Part shown: in pieces, positions 11,816 through 23,836 of the stretch
How the letters are laid out: every line of letters begins with the position of its first letter
How positions within the stretch are numbered: the first letter of the stretch is position 1
NCBI RefSeq assembly: GCF_048771995.1
Contig: NC_133026.1
Location: 62,125,001-62,189,000 of the forward strand
Source: Taeniopygia guttata
Lineage: Eukaryota; Chordata; Aves; Passeriformes; Estrildidae
Length of the DNA stretch: 64,000 nt
Direction of reading: 5' to 3'
The notes under the pieces: generated by a model
Told to the model about the DNA's origin: nothing
The model's input: only the letters and a program-made list of their open reading frames with translations
Databases searched by the model: none
Made by a program: the position numbers and the translations under genes

Positions 11816-14800
11816 CTTAAGAACAGACAAAATGTTAATCAGACATGTGACAAAATTTCACGCTCCTCATCTTAGTTATTCAGGGTGGTTTTAATTTAAA
11901 AACAAGATGGGGCAGAACAGTTCTGCTTACCAGAATGGGAATACAATTTCAGTGGTTTCACTAATCTCTGTTTTAAACTAGGTCTTGCCTAGCCTAGCCT
12001 AGCTCTGCTGCCAAGCGTCTCACTACCTGCACACACTCCTTACCTTCACCACTTTATTATAAGGGACTGTAACAGTGATGAATGATGTATCAAAAATTGC
12101 AGTCCCTTAGCAGCCCCAGGCTGTGAGCAATGCCCACAGAACACACATGCCCATGGCTGCTTCAAGTGTTTAAACATATGTTGAACATGCCAAAAGTCTT
12201 GTTTGTACTGCAAAGTACTTTGAGAACTTAACTTGAAATGTTGGAGCCCTCAGGTAGGCTGAGATATGTCACCAAATGACTGTGTCTGAAGTTAGATTTC
12301 AACCTAACATCAAGGTTACTCTTGTTTCTGTTCATTCAAGCTCTGATGAGGAATTTGTTCAACCACCAAGTGGGATTTGTATGAGTTAACACTGCCTTCA
12401 CTTCTGTCTCTTCAGAAACCACCACTCCGTCTCAGGGCTTTGGGCTCTGACTGTAAATATTTGAGCTGAACACTGAGAACAAAGACCTGAAGCTCTCCTT
12501 ACTTCCAGTGGAGAACAGGCTGGATAACACTTGTCCACAACCCTCTCCTGCTGGCCAGCCAATCCCTCCATGTTAAAAGACACAGGCATTGTTTTGGAGG
12601 AAATAAATGCCATGGTGGAGATGGGAAGGCAGTGGGACAGGTGCCCCAGGCAGCTTCCAGTGCATAACTGTTTGGTGGGATGGTAGAGCCCCACCAGCCC
12701 ACAAGTCAGGACAGATCGAGAGGATGAGCAGATTCAGCAGTTGGCAAAGGGGAAGCAAAGCTCCGGAAAGAGCAGGAGGTACAGCTTCACAGAGAAGATA
12801 CCAGGACAAGAAATTGATATGGGAGCTGGAGAGAGAATGCTGCAAAGCAGTGATGGAAAGCTGGAAAGCCAAAATAAGAATGGGGAAAAGTTGAATGAGA
12901 GTCAGGGATGGGCAACCATCTCTAACCAGTCATTGCACAGCTCAGGATGGGTTTGTGAGCTTCTCAACTTCCACCCCAGAGACCTGCCAGGCAGCAGTGT
13001 GGCAGCACAAAAGCAACACAGCTAAGCAAAGGCCACAGCTTATGGCAGAAGGCTGACTTGGCACACATCCTGCTACTGAAGGGGCTTTTGAAAAATGTAA
13101 AATATGCTGGTTTTCTTCTCAAGGATGCAGCAAGCTAAGCCCTGCCACTAATTACCACCTCTCTTGTGGTTTTATGGGCCAATTCAGAAAGTACCTGGTA
13201 TCAGTCTGCACCATCACCCTCTCTCTGAGAGCATCCCAAAACAACAGCTTTGAGTGTGTGTGAACTGAGGTCAGTCAGCCCATGAGCCTGACAGCTACTG
13301 AACCCTGAAGCTGCACAGGCAGCCCTTGCATCCCATTAAGGGCTGAGGCCCTTGAGATGAAGGCTGGGGTTCTGGGGCACCTTCAGGTTCAGTGGCTGTA
13401 AAAGCACCACATCCTGCAGTGGCCAGGTGGCCCAAGCAGCTGCACAACTGGGCTGGTGGTGATAACAACACGGCCCAGCATTTCCAGGTACATTTTCAGC
13501 TTTAGATGGGGTTTGCAACAGATCACAAATGACATGCTCTGTAGAGAGGGAAAATCAGGTGCTCTGCCCTACTGCGGGCTTCCAGTCAGTCCTTAGCAGA
13601 TCTGGGGATTAAACCTTGCTCTGGAAAGTGCTGCATTGTCAACAATTTCCTACCTCCCTCATAATCTACATGAGACACAAAAAGCCTGACTGGCAGATTC
13701 ATATCCTCCAAGGAGTGTGTTTGTTTTCGGTAAGGCAGAAATCCTACTTACATGGGCTGTAATTAGTTTCCTCTGCCTCTGTGGATCTGGAAATTCCTCC
13801 CCAAAGCACAGAGTGACCTGATATCTCGGCAGAGGACGTCCATGGTGAGCAAAGTCTTGCAGGTCTGGGAAGAGAGAAAGTACCATGCTGTGGAATAATC
13901 ATGGGAGACTGGCAAGCACCACACAGTTACTCACTCACTCTCTCCACCAGCATGGGAGAGAAAAACAAAATGGCAAAAGGAAAAAAAAATGTGGGATGAG
14001 ATAAAGACAATTTAATGTGTAAAAAGAAACAAACAAAGAAGACAAAACAAAGAAAAACAAGTGATGGAAAAAGCAATCACTCGTGACCAGCTGACCTACA
14101 CACAGCCAGTGCCCAAGCAACAGCAACCTCTGGCCACTTCCCCCATGCCCTGTTTTACTGCAGAATTCAAGGTCATATGGAATGGAATATCCCTCAGCTG
14201 GGATGGTTGAAGGGACTGTGCCCCTTCCCAGACTCTGAGGGCAGAATGAGACAAGGAGAAAGCCTTGACATCGTGCTTGCACTGTTCAATATCAGCTAAA
14301 ATGTCCCTGTGTTATCAGCACTGTTTCGGTCACAAATCCAAACCACAGCACCACAAGGACCGCTATGAAGAAAATTAACCCTCCTGCAGTCAAAACCAGT
14401 ACAGGCCAGTAAGACAGACTTTGTGGAATGTCTTGGAGCACAGTGGAGAAGATAAAGTAACTCCAGGGGTTGATGAGAGAGGTCAGGAAAAAGGCAAAAG
14501 GTCTGACAAGACACTGAGTTTGGAGACCTTCCCTCGGATCAGGGGGAGCTGGTTACAACACTGCAACTTTTCTGTTTGCTTTGTCTCACAATTGATTTCA
14601 TATGCACAAACCACGATATCTTCCAGTTAGTACTTCTATGGGAGCCCGACTGCAGAACCCCTGGAGCAGACATTGCTGCTACCATCCAAGGGAGCCATTC
14701 AAGCAGACACACAAGAGCAGCACTGAAATGTTTTGGTAGTGCCAGAGACACAAAATACTGCCAGGCACAAAAATTAGCCATAGCCAGACTGTGACAGAGG

Positions 14801-17800
14801 TAAGGTCACTGTCACACTGAGATAAGGAAGGGGAAAGAGCTCCACTTCAGCCATGTCCTGAGCCAGCAAAAAGAGCTTTCTGTGTCTTCTGTGCCCCTGC
14901 ACTCTCTTTGCCAACCCATAACGTTGTTCAAAGTGAAATGATGAATCATTATTATTCTAATAGTCAGTGCCCCTATGAAAAGTAGCAGGGGAGGCCTTTA
15001 TAAGGTATTCCCACTCAGACCAAAATCTCCTGTGTTGTGGACCAAATGTTGTGGTTTTGACACTGCATTTCCATCCAGAAAAGAGAAAATTCAATCTAAC
15101 ACAATATCCTTGCTAAAGCATGTGTTAAGTGCTGTGTTTCTACATAGCTGATAGGTAAATATTCCATTTTAATTTATAACCCTGTTCATGCATTCTGGGA
15201 AAAGCTGCAATTAATACTAAAGCCAATGCAGTATAATGAAGCACCCTCTGTGCTATAGAGGGAAAGGAGAGCCTTTGAACTTGACATGACAAATGCATCT
15301 TTTCCCAAAATACACCCCTACCATTCCTACTCTAACTGCAAGCTTTTCAGACCAACATGTGGATTCAGTGGCTATCACAATAGCATCCCAACCCTGGCTT
15401 GGACTACTACTCTTACTGAAAGGCCCAGTAAAGCAAGTAAAACAATGGGCAGCTCACTTAAAACATGGAGTAAAATTTAGCTTTCCCCAGAGTCTCCTCA
15501 AAAAAACCTGAAATGTGCCATGAGCTCTCTAGGGATAAGGCAAGAAAGAAGAGATATTTTCCATGGGACTCTGCTTCCCTCTGTGCAGCTACAGGACAAG
15601 GAAGGATGATCCACCCAAGGCAAATCCAGCTGATGTAAAACTTCTTTCAGCTTCCTCTTTCCCTTGTTTTACCTGACCTCAGCAATTCTCCAAATCCTGA
15701 ATGCCTGTGGGAGTGCCCATAGCACAGACCTGGAGAAGAAAGCCCTTGCTTTCACAACACCAGGATAATCATGGTTTGAGTTCAGCCCTGTACCTCTCCA
15801 AAACCTTCCCCTCGCTCCATCTTCTTTTCCAGGCCCAAGTGCATCATCCAGCACCCAAGGGATGTGCCTCCCATGTGCCTCCCCAAACATTTCCCACCTC
15901 CTGATCCTCCTGCTCCAGTTGCCACTCCTTCCATCCCACCAACCATTCTCTGGCTGCCACCCTCACACTCCAAGCTCTCTTCCTCTGTTCTACTCTCCAC
16001 CCAGCCGAATTTACAACCATTACAATGCATTTATCTCTCTCCACAGAGACATTCCCCTGGTTTCTGGTTTATTGCCCCATTTTAGCTTTCTCAGCAGCAG
16101 AGGCTTCTCAGCACAGTCCCCCATGCTCCAGTGCAGTTTGCATTGTAGGGTTCAGCTCCTCAGTGGTTTCCCAAGAGCTGTGGTTGGTTCAAAGCAGTTC
16201 TGCATCTGTCCCTTTCTCTGCTGCTCATGATTTCCCTCCCTGGCAGAGATCATCTGCCTCTCTTCCCAGGGGAGTCCCAGTTTCCCAGCACAGGGGAATC
16301 CCTGAGCTCACTTGCAGGCTGGGACCTCAGCACATTCAATTAACACAGCAGATGTGTCAGGCCCATGGCAAGTCACTTCCAAACTTCACTGAGCACCATC
16401 ACATGCAAAAACTCGCTTTGCACACGCCACAGACTGTGACTGCAACCACACACTTGGGTTTGCACAGGCACTGGTGCATAAGTAATTTAGGAGGGTGAAA
16501 AATAACTATTGCTTGAGCTTATCTTTGGGGTTAAGTATCTAAAAAGAGATGCCCTGTCAATCATTTGGAAGAACCCAGAGCACATCTAAAACCACCTGAG
16601 AAAAGGGAAAGGGATTTCCAAAACCATCACCAGGCACAGAATTATACATCTTTAAATTAGCATGTGATTGAAGCCCAACCCAATGCCTGACCTCAAATTC
16701 CCCTTTCTAACTGTCAATTCTCATATCTGTATAAGATTTCTCTCTTTAAATGCATTTTTTTCTTGTCTGTTTCTCTAGGACAGCGTATCAACCTTGGAAT
16801 ATAAAGTATGCTAAAACTGATTATTTGGATTTCATTTGTTGGGTTTTTTTTAAATTTTGCAAGGCATTATTCCCCTAAGAGTGTCATGCCAGTGCTGTTG
16901 CCCTGTTCTAGTAGGAAAACACACCAAACCATAGCCACTTAGTTTACCTCTAAGTGATGCCAGAAACATTCAGAAAGGGCCAATATCTATCCCTGCAGTC
17001 CAAGCTGTCCTCTAGGACAGTGACTACCTCTCACCAGTTTCTATGGGTGGACAGCTCTCCTCTCTCCACCTGTGCAGGTCTGCTGGGAAGTGGGGTTGAA
17101 GCTTTGCCCCTTCCCTTCACGGGCCCTAAGGAGAAAACCCTGTCCTAAAGCACTCCCCTGCTCTACCTTGTGCAAAATGAGACCTTTCCAGAGAGCTCTG
17201 GTGAGGTATGCACCTCCTTGCTCACAATATTAGGCAGTCCTGAAATTCCAGAGTTTGTGAAATCCTTCTGAATCCCTAGATATCTTTTAGACACTGACAC
17301 AGACTGAAAAGAAGGCTTGCTACTGAAATTTGTGTACTCAGGCTTGCTCTGGGTCAAACTGAGAGGAGTGCAGGTGCAGACCACAGACCTGTTCATGACT
17401 TAGACTAGCAAATCCAACATGAGGATCCAGTTTTCTGTGTCAATTTATGGAAAAACTATTTTGCTAGGTTCATCCTTATGCTTCATATAGGAATATGAGA
17501 GATTGGGTGTCACCAGCTGAGCCTCAGTTGACTCCTGCTGGTCTGTGCAGGGGCATTGGATGTCCAGGAGCAGAAATTTATAGGATTACTCAGGATTCAA
17601 GCACCGCTTGGCTGCATTTGCCCAGAAGTGTCAAGGGGCTATTCTCACTTTAATGAAAAGAGCCCTCCCATAAAGCTGATTTGGACAGTGACTAGGTGAC
17701 ATTTCCAAAAGGGTATCAAAGCCATAGTGGGAATTACCTGCTAAAAACTGCTGAGTATCAAAGAGCTTGCACGTTTGGTCCCGCTCCAGCTTGTTGGGTC

Positions 17801-20800
17801 GGTCACTGCAGAGCATCATAGGCCCATCCCAGTAGATCCTGCTTTGGCAAAGTCTCTTAGCGTAGAGGCCATCAGGTGCCATCCATAGAATTACTCCTCG
17901 CTCCAGGTGGCTCAGCAGTTTTTCTATGTTCTTCCTCTGGCCATTATCCTCTGGATAAGGGAATATAACTTGGTCCAGGCTGCTGACCTCATAGCTTTGC
18001 CCGTGGGATATCCTACAGCCTTCAGGACTGGAAGTTGTCACCTCCTTCACCAGTATTTCACGGTAATATAAGCAGATGTGGAGTCGGCAGTCTACAAGGA
18101 GAAACAAGCAGACAAACAAAAAACAATAACTGTGATAAATTAGTATGGATGTTCTCTGTTTCAGATCTGTGCTAAGGCCAAGAAACAAGTTTGCATAAGA
18201 TTTCTGAGCCCAGTGGTCAGCACCACCCAGAATGTCATATTAGTAAAAAAAATAAAAATAATATAAATACTAATTTTTTTGGGACACAGTAGCATTAATG
18301 CTCTCTCATCTTATTAAAACGATTACTGACGCGTGGGAATTCAGTAGCAACTAAAATCCCACAAACTTCACATTTCCATTTAAAAGGGAAAATATGCCCA
18401 GAAAAAGTTGATGTTGGTCACATTTTCCAAGTTCACGTCACAATTAAACCCACCAGCTCAGTGCACTTCCTCAGATTTAACAAGGAAGTAGCTGTGTTTC
18501 CCCCCAGACTTTGCATAGAAAAGGCTTCTGCACAGGGGACCTGCAAACTTGCACTCAGCTGCCTGGAGAGAAGCAACTGCTGGCTCCAGCTCCAACAGGG
18601 CTGTACCCAAAATCCCCTGCCTTGCTTTCAAATGGCCATTTGGTCTACTTGGCTGACTCCTACAAATTTGCACAGCACTGAAAATACATATATATATATA
18701 TATATACATACATATATATAGTATATACACGTGTGTACAATGCATGTTCACATACACACACAAAGAAACACAAATCTCCACACCCACACTGACCCTGTCT
18801 CAGGAGAACAATCCCACTTAAGAAACCCACCAAGCAGCACTTTACAGGTCTATCCATTATTTCTGTGAAAAGCATATTCCCACACCTTTTCCCAGAATTA
18901 CTTAGAAAGCTCCCCAGCATCCAGACATCTGTAAGCCTGGCTGAAATAACTTCCCTTTTCTTTCCTGAATGTATTTTTTTCTTTTTTTTTTTTTTTCCCC
19001 ACCAGGAATAGCAAAGCAGAGCAAAGCCAGACAGCTCCAACAGGAGCATTACAAGCACTACCAGTTCTGGGGGGGGGGTGGGGGGGTGGTCCTCCCAAAT
19101 GAAAACCTGAGCCTTAAGTCACTGACACTCCTAAATTGCCAGACTCCCCTGGGAAGGTCTGATTTGGAGTCTCACCAACATAACCCAGCACTAACACCAC
19201 AAGCCAGTGAAGCACTTCCATAAGGTTTAATCACCTCCATCCCTTGGAGCTGGGGTTGGAAGTGCTTAAGTATCCTGGAAAACAGACTTACAACCATCCA
19301 CCCAAATTCATTCATTAAAGAGGTTTCTTTTTTTTCCTTCTTTTTTCCTTTCATCTGAAAGGAGAGATGGTGCCTGGGCGAGCCAGAAGTGGGAGTCTCT
19401 TGTCAAGCTCCCCAGGAAGCCTGGGGGGTTATGGACCTTACCTGACAGAGCGAGGGCTTCACCAGACCTTATGCTTGGCTCAATCGGGATGCCAGGAGTC
19501 TGGGACTCAGGAGGAGCACAAGCATAAAAGGTTCCTGTCACCTGACAACCTGTTTTCACAAACAAAAGTCAGTGACAGAGGCCTAAATCCTAAAGGAAAA
19601 GTTAGGGCAGAGATCACAGCAATGCAAAAGTGAGTTTTCCTGGGCCCCAACAGGCACTCTTTCTCTTTTCCCTTCTTCTTAAAAAGGTCTTATTTCCCAA
19701 TTCCTCCACGTAGGCCAACTCTGCCTATCACTCCAGATGTTACCTGGACTATATTTTCAATTGGGTCTGCATGAGATAATCCCTTAGTGTTTCTATATTC
19801 CCCCGATCCTTTTCCTTGCTTAACATGTTATTCCATTAGAGATAATAATTTACATTTTTAACTAGACTACAGTGCCCTTAAAAGTCACCTGCATGAAACA
19901 ATTCCTATTTCCAAAAAATATTAATGATGGGTATAACAATAAAGCTGGGATTAACACTGTTTAAATGTAGGTGAAGAAAAATGTGCAGCAGAAGACTATT
20001 AGGGTTTTATTAGCAGAACTATTTAGAACTACTAAACTGTTCCAACAGATGCCTTTGGGTAAGTGGATTATATCATGGACAACTGATGTTTTTCCTCTGT
20101 TTCTTAATGCCAGTAAAAGTCTTTGGAGGAAGATGCAAGTGACTTGCAGACAAGAACGCATTACCTTTCCCAGTGGCAGAATTCACCACAATCAGGAGCT
20201 GGAGCAACAGGGATAAAAAACACCCACCATCTCTTGATGCATTTTATAGCCCAGTGATAAACACAATATCAACCACTAACAACTGCCTACAAATTCAGCA
20301 AAGTATCCAAATGTGTTTAAGTGCTGCAGAGAATGTACTTGAGGGCAGAGCTCATTCTGCTTGCTACCCTCATTTTTTTGTTATCAAATAACTCAACTAG
20401 AAAGCAATACATTCTGCCTAATAATTCCAATATACTGCCAGAAAAAGTTGCAGTGCACTAAGTATTTACTTTTTAGCAGATCCAAAGATTTCTCTGCATG
20501 AAAATTGGGGAGAGCTGTCGTCTGAAAATATAGCACCTACACTAAGGGTCCTTTCTTGCTCCACATCCTGTCCTGCCCTTCTGAAGCAGGTACTTCTCAC
20601 AAAGCAAATGCCTGCATCCTCAGGTGAGTTACCCTGCAAGGGTCTACAGCACACTGTTCCCTTTCTCTTACGTTTTATTCCCTGCAATTTCAGCACTGCT
20701 GATTTTCATAATTTGGGCTTTTTCCTACAGATGCAGAGCTTGGAAAGCCGTGATTGTGTTAGGCTCTGGTACTGTGAGATCTTTGGGGAAGGAAACATTC

Positions 20801-23745
20801 CTTTATTCTGTTTCTGCTGTACCAGCCCCAAGAGAATCTCAGTCCATGACAAGTTGTCCCACTGCCACAGCACTAAAATAAAGTAATAATTCCAGCTTTC
20901 CTCTAGGGAGAATAATGTCAGTCTAACCCACAAGGCTAGAGGGAAAACCTCACTGGTGTATGCCTCCAAAAGTCCAAAATCAGAGAGAAAAGCTAAAGAA
21001 CATATGTTCCCATTTGGGGTTTTTGTGAGGGCTGGTTGCCTTCTTTATTGCTCAGGGCTTTTGAGACAGCTGAGGACTTTTGGGGGCTGATTTCTATCAA
21101 TGCAGAGAACTGCATGGCCCACACACCACACATACAGTGGCAGTGAATGCAAGAGCCAGGACAAAGGTGGCTCCCTTTCAAGGGAGCCCAGCACTCCTCC
21201 CCATTCACATCTGTTAATTCCAATCAAAGCCACAAATAATAAGCCTGAGGAATGTGAGGTTCCTCCAGGTGGCCAGCCTCAGCAAGCAGCCCTAAACAGG
21301 GGCTTCTTACCATTTTCACAGCCGGGCCCTTGCCAGTGATGCCCGCGAGCGGCGAAGGGGATACTGGCACACTGGTACGGAATGTCAGGATGTGGCTGCT
21401 CCGGGGCAAACTCCCTCCAGTTCCGTTCATGGGGCATCATGTAGTTCGGTACCTATTCGATTTAATGAGGTATTCTTTTAGTAGGCAGTGTCAGAACTAA
21501 TGTTATGCATTGCATCAACTTTCTCATCTCAGCTCCTTGATTTTCCCTGCCAAAGCCCGTGGAGGTCTGAGCTGTGCCCAGGCTACGCGGATGGCACTTG
21601 GCCACCACCACCAATGAGGCTTTCAAATGAGTTTCTCACCACTGGTGTAAATAATAAGTGGAGTGGAATAACAAAAGGCAGTCAAAGTACTGTTGGTAAA
21701 TGTCTGCTTGAAAGAGCAAGGCTTCATTGGGTGCTCACATTCTGGCACCGACAGAATGGCAGGGCATTAGGAACTGTCGTCCAACAGAAAAGAGCTATTA
21801 CTCCGGGATAAACAACACCAAGGGAAAGCAATTGCCCTGTAGCCTCATCTGACATTAGAAAAGTTGCTTCTCAATTTCTCAGTTCTCATAATAAAGTTTC
21901 TTCACAGGGAGAACCTGAGAGCCCCGCCAGCAAGGACAGACACAGCACAGAAATTGTGCTGCTCAGTGTAGAGGCACCAAATAAGAAAAACACTCAACTA
22001 ATGCCATACCTGGGATGGTAGTGCAGTGTAAGGAGATGTTATTGGAAAGGGATGGTTCATCATTAATGGCTGCTCCTCCATGCTGATCTGTTTTGCACCT
22101 GAGGGATGAAAATAAATTATTCCACATCTTAAGGAAATCTGAAATCAGCACAATAAAGGCAAATCCATACAACCTGCCACAGAACAGAGAGAGGACCAAA
22201 ATGCCTTCCAGCGCCCACTTGGGACTGGATTCCTGGCTCCAGTTGCAGTCAGGTCTGGGAGGCATTCTGTGCCTCTGGGCTCTGCAGTGCCCCACAGCAC
22301 AGTGTGTCCCAGCCTAGTGCACAAAGATGCCAAACCTTCGCCTCTCACAGGCCCTGCCTGGCACCAGGGTCTTCATGGAGAGCAGGCATTGCCCTGCCCC
22401 TGCCCTGGAGGCTGAAGGCTGGGCATCCCTCACTCACAGCTCTTTCCACTCAAGTCAGTTTGCTTACTGTCTTCCCCAAAATTGCTCTTCCCTGTATTCA
22501 GAACCTAGATCCAGCATGCATTTTTTTTTTTTTTCTGCCCGTCCCTTGAGCCTCCTGCTTGGCTCTCACTACACAGAACTGGCAGAGAGGCTCCAGCTAA
22601 AAGAGCAATTCCTCCAGTGATGTGCAGGCGCCTGTCTGCATCTTCCTGCAGGGGCTCCCTTTCAGTGCTCCAACTCAAATGCCAGCAGTCCTCCCACAGA
22701 CACAGCCTCTAAAGTCACCAGAACAAGCTGCACTTGAGCCCTCATTTTGGTCCCTTAAAAGACTTACAAAGGCTGCAGGGCCATTCCAGAAAAGCACACT
22801 TCAGTCCTCATATCCTTGCAATGAGACATTTTCACATTCACATTATACAGGGAATTTGAGATGCTTTACCTTTTTTGGCTCCTTCTGGCACTATTCTGTA
22901 CACTTTATAGGGATCTGAGATGTCCAGCTGGCTTCTCTCCACCAGTTCTTCAAAGTCATTGCTCTTGTTCAAAGCACACCTTAATCTTGTCTTCCAGGTA
23001 GGGGGATCTGGTTTATCAATGCCCTCTCTGAACTTTCCTTTAAAAAGAGCCCAAGCCTGGAAACATTTCAGATAATCAAAAGAGCAGGAAAATGGGAAAA
23101 AAAAAAAAAAAAAAAAAAAGGAGAAAAAAAAGAAAGAAAAGAATCAAGTACAAAGCACAATGCTTGAAACAGCATATGTGTGTGTGCTTACATATGCATG
23201 AATTGTTCATGAACTTACTCCCTACAAGTTAAGGCTAAAAAATAGCAGCATGGTAAGGTACAAAAAACTGTTTAGTGGGCAAAAGAAAGGGGAATGAATG
23301 TGGAAACAGATGTGCTGAGGTCCCAGAAGCATTTAGCTCCCCGTAGTGAACTGTGGAAGGGTGGGCTGTCCCGCAAACACAGGGACACCAGGGCACAGCC
23401 TGCTCCACCTGCCAGGCAGTGTCCAGCAGCAGCCAACCAGCAGAAACAGCCTGCTGAGGCAGGTGGCAAGGATGAGATGGTGAGGGGCATCCCTCCTGCC
23501 TTGCCAGTGCTCCACAATCCTAAGCCCAGGCTGAGCCTTACCTTGAAGAGGGCGGCGTCCTCCTCCCGGTTGTAGTCCTGCTTGCCAGCGTGCTTCCAGG
23601 GGATGCGGAAGATGCTCTTCTCGTCGTTCTCCCACACCAGCCCAGGGTACTTGCCACTGTCTATCTGGTCGATCAGCCACTGGCGGAGTTTCCCATTGCC
23701 ACAGCTCACTGAGTTCATCCCGCACTCGCCCGGCTCCAAGTTCAT
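11672..23745 (-). CDS. IRF4: Interferon regulatory factor 4 (spliced, 8 coding exons)
   Basis: Complete IRF4 gene, a lymphoid transcription factor that binds ISRE and Ets-IRF composite elements (with PU.1/SpiB or BATF-JUN) and drives plasma-cell, T-cell and myeloid programmes. Joining 23745-23542, 23056-22870, 22098-22010, 21452-21311, 19549-19442, 18091-17738, 13864-13752 and 11815-11672 gives 1,341 nt, 446 residues plus stop; human IRF4 has about 451. Residues about 20-130 form the IRF DNA-binding domain with its five tryptophans (W23, W38, W50, W70, W89). A divergent Pro/His-rich linker follows (about 131-235). The IRF-association domain covers about 240-412. The tail ends RSIRHSSIQE as in mammals. 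All intron phases agree and all introns are GT-AG. The start ATG is preceded by GGC (purine at -3), and no ATG occurs earlier in the predicted mRNA. Confidence 0.97.
11816..13751 (-). other. IRF4: IRF4 intron 8
   Basis: A 1.9 kb intron. I see no additional exon or repeat family in it. A short tandem CTAGC-type repeat lies near 11990-12003. Confidence 0.8.
13752..13864 (-). CDS. IRF4: IRF4 exon 8
   Basis: 113 nt, entering in phase 1 (the codon for D362 is split) and leaving in phase 0. It encodes LQDFAHHGRPLPRYQVTL and then the conserved CFGEEFPDPQRQRKLI block of the IRF-association domain. Acceptor TCTTCCCAG, donor CAT followed by GTAAGTAGG. Confidence 0.96.
13865..17737 (-). other. IRF4: IRF4 intron 7
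   Basis: A 3.9 kb intron, the largest in the gene. Chance frames occur on both strands, including a Pro/Ser-rich plus-strand frame in the C/T-rich stretch 15830-16080. No repeat family or embedded gene is recognised. Confidence 0.75.
17738..18091 (-). CDS. IRF4: IRF4 exon 7
   Basis: 354 nt, 117 full codons with split codons at both ends (D244 and D362). It encodes most of the IRF-association domain: CRLHICLYYREILVKEV, then FPYPEDNGQRKNIEKLLSHL, the LWMAPDGLYAKRLCQSRIYW segment, and CKLFDTQQFLA. Acceptor TCCTTGTAG, donor GTAATTCCC, the weakest-looking donor of the gene but still consensus at positions +1 to +4. Confidence 0.97.
18685..18728. repeat. (TA)n microsatellite
   Basis: Nearly uninterrupted TA dinucleotides with a few C substitutions, inside IRF4 intron 6. 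Confidence 0.9.
19069..19089 (+). repeat. Long G run, G-quadruplex-prone
   Basis: Ten G, T, seven G, T, GG on the plus strand, which is the template strand of IRF4. Such a run can fold into a quadruplex. Assembly length errors are also likely here. Confidence 0.7.
19442..19549 (-). CDS. IRF4: IRF4 exon 6
   Basis: 108 nt, 35 full codons with split codons G208 and D244. It reads CQVTGTFYACAPPESQTPGI and ends GEALALS, the linker-to-association-domain junction, and is closely similar to the mammalian segment. Acceptor GTGAAAACAG, donor GTAAGGTCC. Confidence 0.96.
19550..21310 (-). other. IRF4: IRF4 intron 5
   Basis: A 1.76 kb intron. Nothing beyond chance frames is recognised. Confidence 0.8.
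21311..21452 (-). CDS. IRF4: IRF4 exon 5
   Basis: 142 nt, phase 0 in and phase 1 out. It begins VPNYMMPHERNWREFAPEQ, then PHPDIPYQC and ARGHHWQGPGCEN. These match the human HNYMMPP, PHPEIPYQC and RGHHWQGPACENG blocks of the linker. The acceptor is GAATAG with few pyrimidines, an unusually weak tract, but the reading phase and homology fix it. Confidence 0.95.
21453..22009 (-). other. IRF4: IRF4 intron 4
   Basis: A 557-base intron. In humans intron 4 carries the pigmentation enhancer tagged by rs12203592 (TFAP2A/MITF). I cannot see an obvious counterpart by eye. Confidence 0.75.
22010..22098 (-). CDS. IRF4: IRF4 exon 4
   Basis: 89 nt, 29 full codons after a split glycine (131). It reads AKQISMEEQPLMMNHPFPIT and ends SPYTALPSQ. 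This linker exon is the most diverged from mammals (human AKQLTLEDPQMSMSHPYT), but its length, phase and flanking splice sites fit. Acceptor CATCCCTCAG, donor GTATGGC. Confidence 0.93.
22099..22869 (-). other. IRF4: IRF4 intron 3
   Basis: A 771-base intron with a 17-19 base plus-strand T run at about 22519. No other feature is recognised. Confidence 0.8.
22870..23056 (-). CDS. IRF4: IRF4 exon 3
   Basis: 187 nt, phase 0 in, phase 1 out, encoding residues 69-130 plus part of G131. This is the second half of the IRF DNA-binding domain: AWALFKGKFREGIDKPDPPT, W89, then TRLRCALNKSNDFEEL, the recognition-helix region, and SDPYKVYRIVPEGAKK. It is near identical to mammals. A 23-base T run and further pyrimidines on the minus strand (23097-23143) lie about 40 bases upstream of the acceptor TTTCCAG. 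Confidence 0.98.
23097..23145. repeat. Poly(A)/A-rich tract in IRF4 intron 2
   Basis: A run of about 23 A followed by GA-mixed A blocks on the plus strand. On the transcript it is a long pyrimidine tract just upstream of exon 3. Confidence 0.9.
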
Positions 23746-23836
23746 GCCACTCGTGTCACAGGTTGGGCAGGGGGTTTTGGAGTGCCCCACTAAGCTGACC
23801 TCTCCACACACGTCCAAGCACCGGCTCTCTGGGAGG
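23542..23836 (-). CDS. IRF4: IRF4 exon 2 (start codon at 23745)
   Basis: The exon begins at the acceptor CTCCTCCGCAG (first base 23836). It holds 91 nt of 5' UTR, then 68 codons from ATG at 23745-23743 (MNLEPGECGMNSVSCGNGKL). The coding part is 23542-23745 and includes W23, W38 and W50 of the tryptophan-repeat DNA-binding domain, ending KQDYNREEDAALFK before the donor GTAAGGCTC. The frame stays open upstream, but the mRNA contains no earlier ATG, so the start is clear. An in-frame Met10 is a weaker alternative. Confidence 0.97.

Larger units (their letters stand above)
18092..19441 (-). other. IRF4: IRF4 intron 6
   Basis: A 1.35 kb intron containing a (TA)n microsatellite at 18685-18728, a T-rich tract near 18970-19000 and a long G run at 19069-19089. 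No exon-like sequence is recognised. Confidence 0.8.
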
